DNA from: an uncultured Bacteroidales bacterium
GTDB taxonomy: Bacteria; Bacteroidota; Bacteroidia; Bacteroidales; F082
DNA: 22,160 nt
NCBI GenBank assembly: GCA_946410535.1
Contig: CAMKAR010000006.1
Span: 1 to 22,160 of the forward strand
Direction of reading: 5' to 3'
Shown here piece by piece: positions 21,478-22,160 of this stretch (its first letter is position 1; each line of letters opens with the position of its first letter). A program made the position numbers and the translations under genes. Under the pieces are notes generated by a model that ran no database searches, was not told where the DNA came from, and saw only the letters and a program-made list of their open reading frames with translations.

Positions 21478-22160
21478 TTAACCCTTTTTCCTTTTATCAA
21501 TCCACTGCCTTATCCTACCCTTCCCGTTGATTTCCATCACGGCGAGGATGCCGAAAGCGATGGCAACGGTGGCTTTCAGGGCACCGAAACCGGTTTGCAA
21601 AGCATCGGAAAGTTGGTTGGAGACGATATTATAACTCGTCCAGAAGATGCCTGCGCCTGGCACCAAGGGGAAAATACCGCAGATGAGGAACACCGTGATG
21701 GGACACTTTCGTGCCGTTGATTGCGACAAAGCCACCATGGTGACCAATGCCGTGGCGGTAAACATCGTTTCGACTGGCGAGAAGGCCGAATAACGGGTCA
21801 AGATGAGATAGAGCAGCCAACCCAACGTGCCGCAAATGCCAGCATCGATATAATAACGACGAGGCACGCCAAACAATACGGCAAACGACATCGTGCCCAA
21901 ATAGGCGGCGACGAGCTGTACGACAAAGCCTGATGTTTGCGGGTCGGCAACGAGTTCGTCCAATTCCAAGATTTGACCGAACACATTTCCGTCGAGCATG
22001 AAGGCCAAGGCCACGCCGAGGGCAATGCAGAAGAAGGACAGCATGGCATCCAATAGTCGCGTGGTGCCTGCGATGAAGTCCTCATTGGCCATGTCGCGAA
22101 TGCCATTGGTGAAAGCGATTCCGGGAATCAGCGGGATGATGGCCCCGATGATCATGTTGC
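21478..22160 (-). CDS. Threonine/serine exporter (ThrE) family protein, C-terminal part
   Basis: This reading frame stays open to the window edge, so the N-terminus lies outside; 227 residues are visible. The first part (GAIIPLIPGIAFTNGIRDMANEDFIAG) matches the end of the ThrE N-terminal domain, whose PLIPG and TNGIRD motifs are characteristic. After a link comes the second, ThrE_2-like domain, with several hydrophobic helices and the mirrored motif FLICGIFPLVPGAGIFW. The C-terminus is basic (DKRKKG), expected on the cytoplasmic side. Proteins with both halves fused, as in ThrE of Corynebacterium, export threonine and serine across the inner membrane; in enterobacteria the halves are separate (YjjP and YjjB). 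The substrate here is inferred from the family. Confidence 0.88.
   Translation of the reverse strand, partial: NMIIGAIIPLIPGIAFTNGIRDMANEDFIAGTTRLLDAMLSFFCIALGVALAFMLDGNVFGQILELDELVADPQTSGFVVQLVAAYLGTMSFAVLFGVPRRYYIDAGICGTLGWLLYLILTRYSAFSPVETMFTATALVTMVALSQSTARKCPITVFLICGIFPLVPGAGIFWTSYNIVSNQLSDALQTGFGALKATVAIAFGILAVMEINGKGRIRQWIDKRKKG

Overview
The window looks like a chromosomal segment of an uncultured member of the Bacteroidales (Bacteroidota), probably an anaerobe from a gut or rumen-like habitat. The evidence is several promoters of the Bacteroidetes type (TTTG, about 19 nt, TAnnTTTG), few Shine-Dalgarno sites, a lipoprotein of Bacteroidetes style, a secreted peptidase with a type IX secretion (T9SS) C-terminal domain, and an anaerobe's hydrogenase and oxygen-defence genes. 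The genus cannot be fixed from the sequence.

Layout. (1) 1-706, + strand: the end of an [FeFe]-hydrogenase catalytic subunit, then a NuoE-like [2Fe-2S] subunit, closed by a bidirectional terminator. (2) 835-3610, - strand: an oxygen/peroxide-defence cassette of rubrerythrin, rubredoxin, and a 634-residue protein joining flavin reductase, rubredoxin and flavodiiron protein. Palindromic repeats lie around and inside the last gene. (3) 3814-4392, +: a DEDDh exonuclease, divergent from rubrerythrin. (4) 4681-8723, +: a probable operon of a DUF3127 protein with an SSB-like tail, the tRNA-modification GTPase MnmE, and a membrane sensor carrying both a SpoIIE-type phosphatase and an RsbW-type kinase domain. 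(5) 8847-9374, +: a small lipoprotein. (6) 9495-18419, +: a second probable operon with a very good promoter, encoding a STAS anti-sigma-factor antagonist, an outer-membrane beta-barrel protein and a 2423-residue two-module NRPS (C-A-T-C-A-T-reductase). (7) 18476-19108, +: a cytidylate-kinase-like protein. (8) 19124-22160, -: a LolA-like periplasmic protein, an M28 peptidase exported by T9SS, and the end of a threonine/serine exporter.

How the genes may work together. The NRPS is the most notable gene. Its reductive release domain predicts a peptide aldehyde, which could cyclise to a pyrazinone, and an N-terminal condensation domain suggests the chain may be N-acylated. It shares a tight gene run with a STAS protein and an outer-membrane barrel. 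The matching phosphatase/kinase sensor sits less than 1 kb upstream. This suggests, but does not prove, that a partner-switching signal controls production or export of the peptide.

The second notable locus is the in-frame flavin reductase-rubredoxin-flavodiiron fusion. Its linker is made largely of two palindromic-repeat copies read through as protein, as if repeat insertion had joined two genes. No tRNA, rRNA, CRISPR array, insertion sequence or prophage was recognised.
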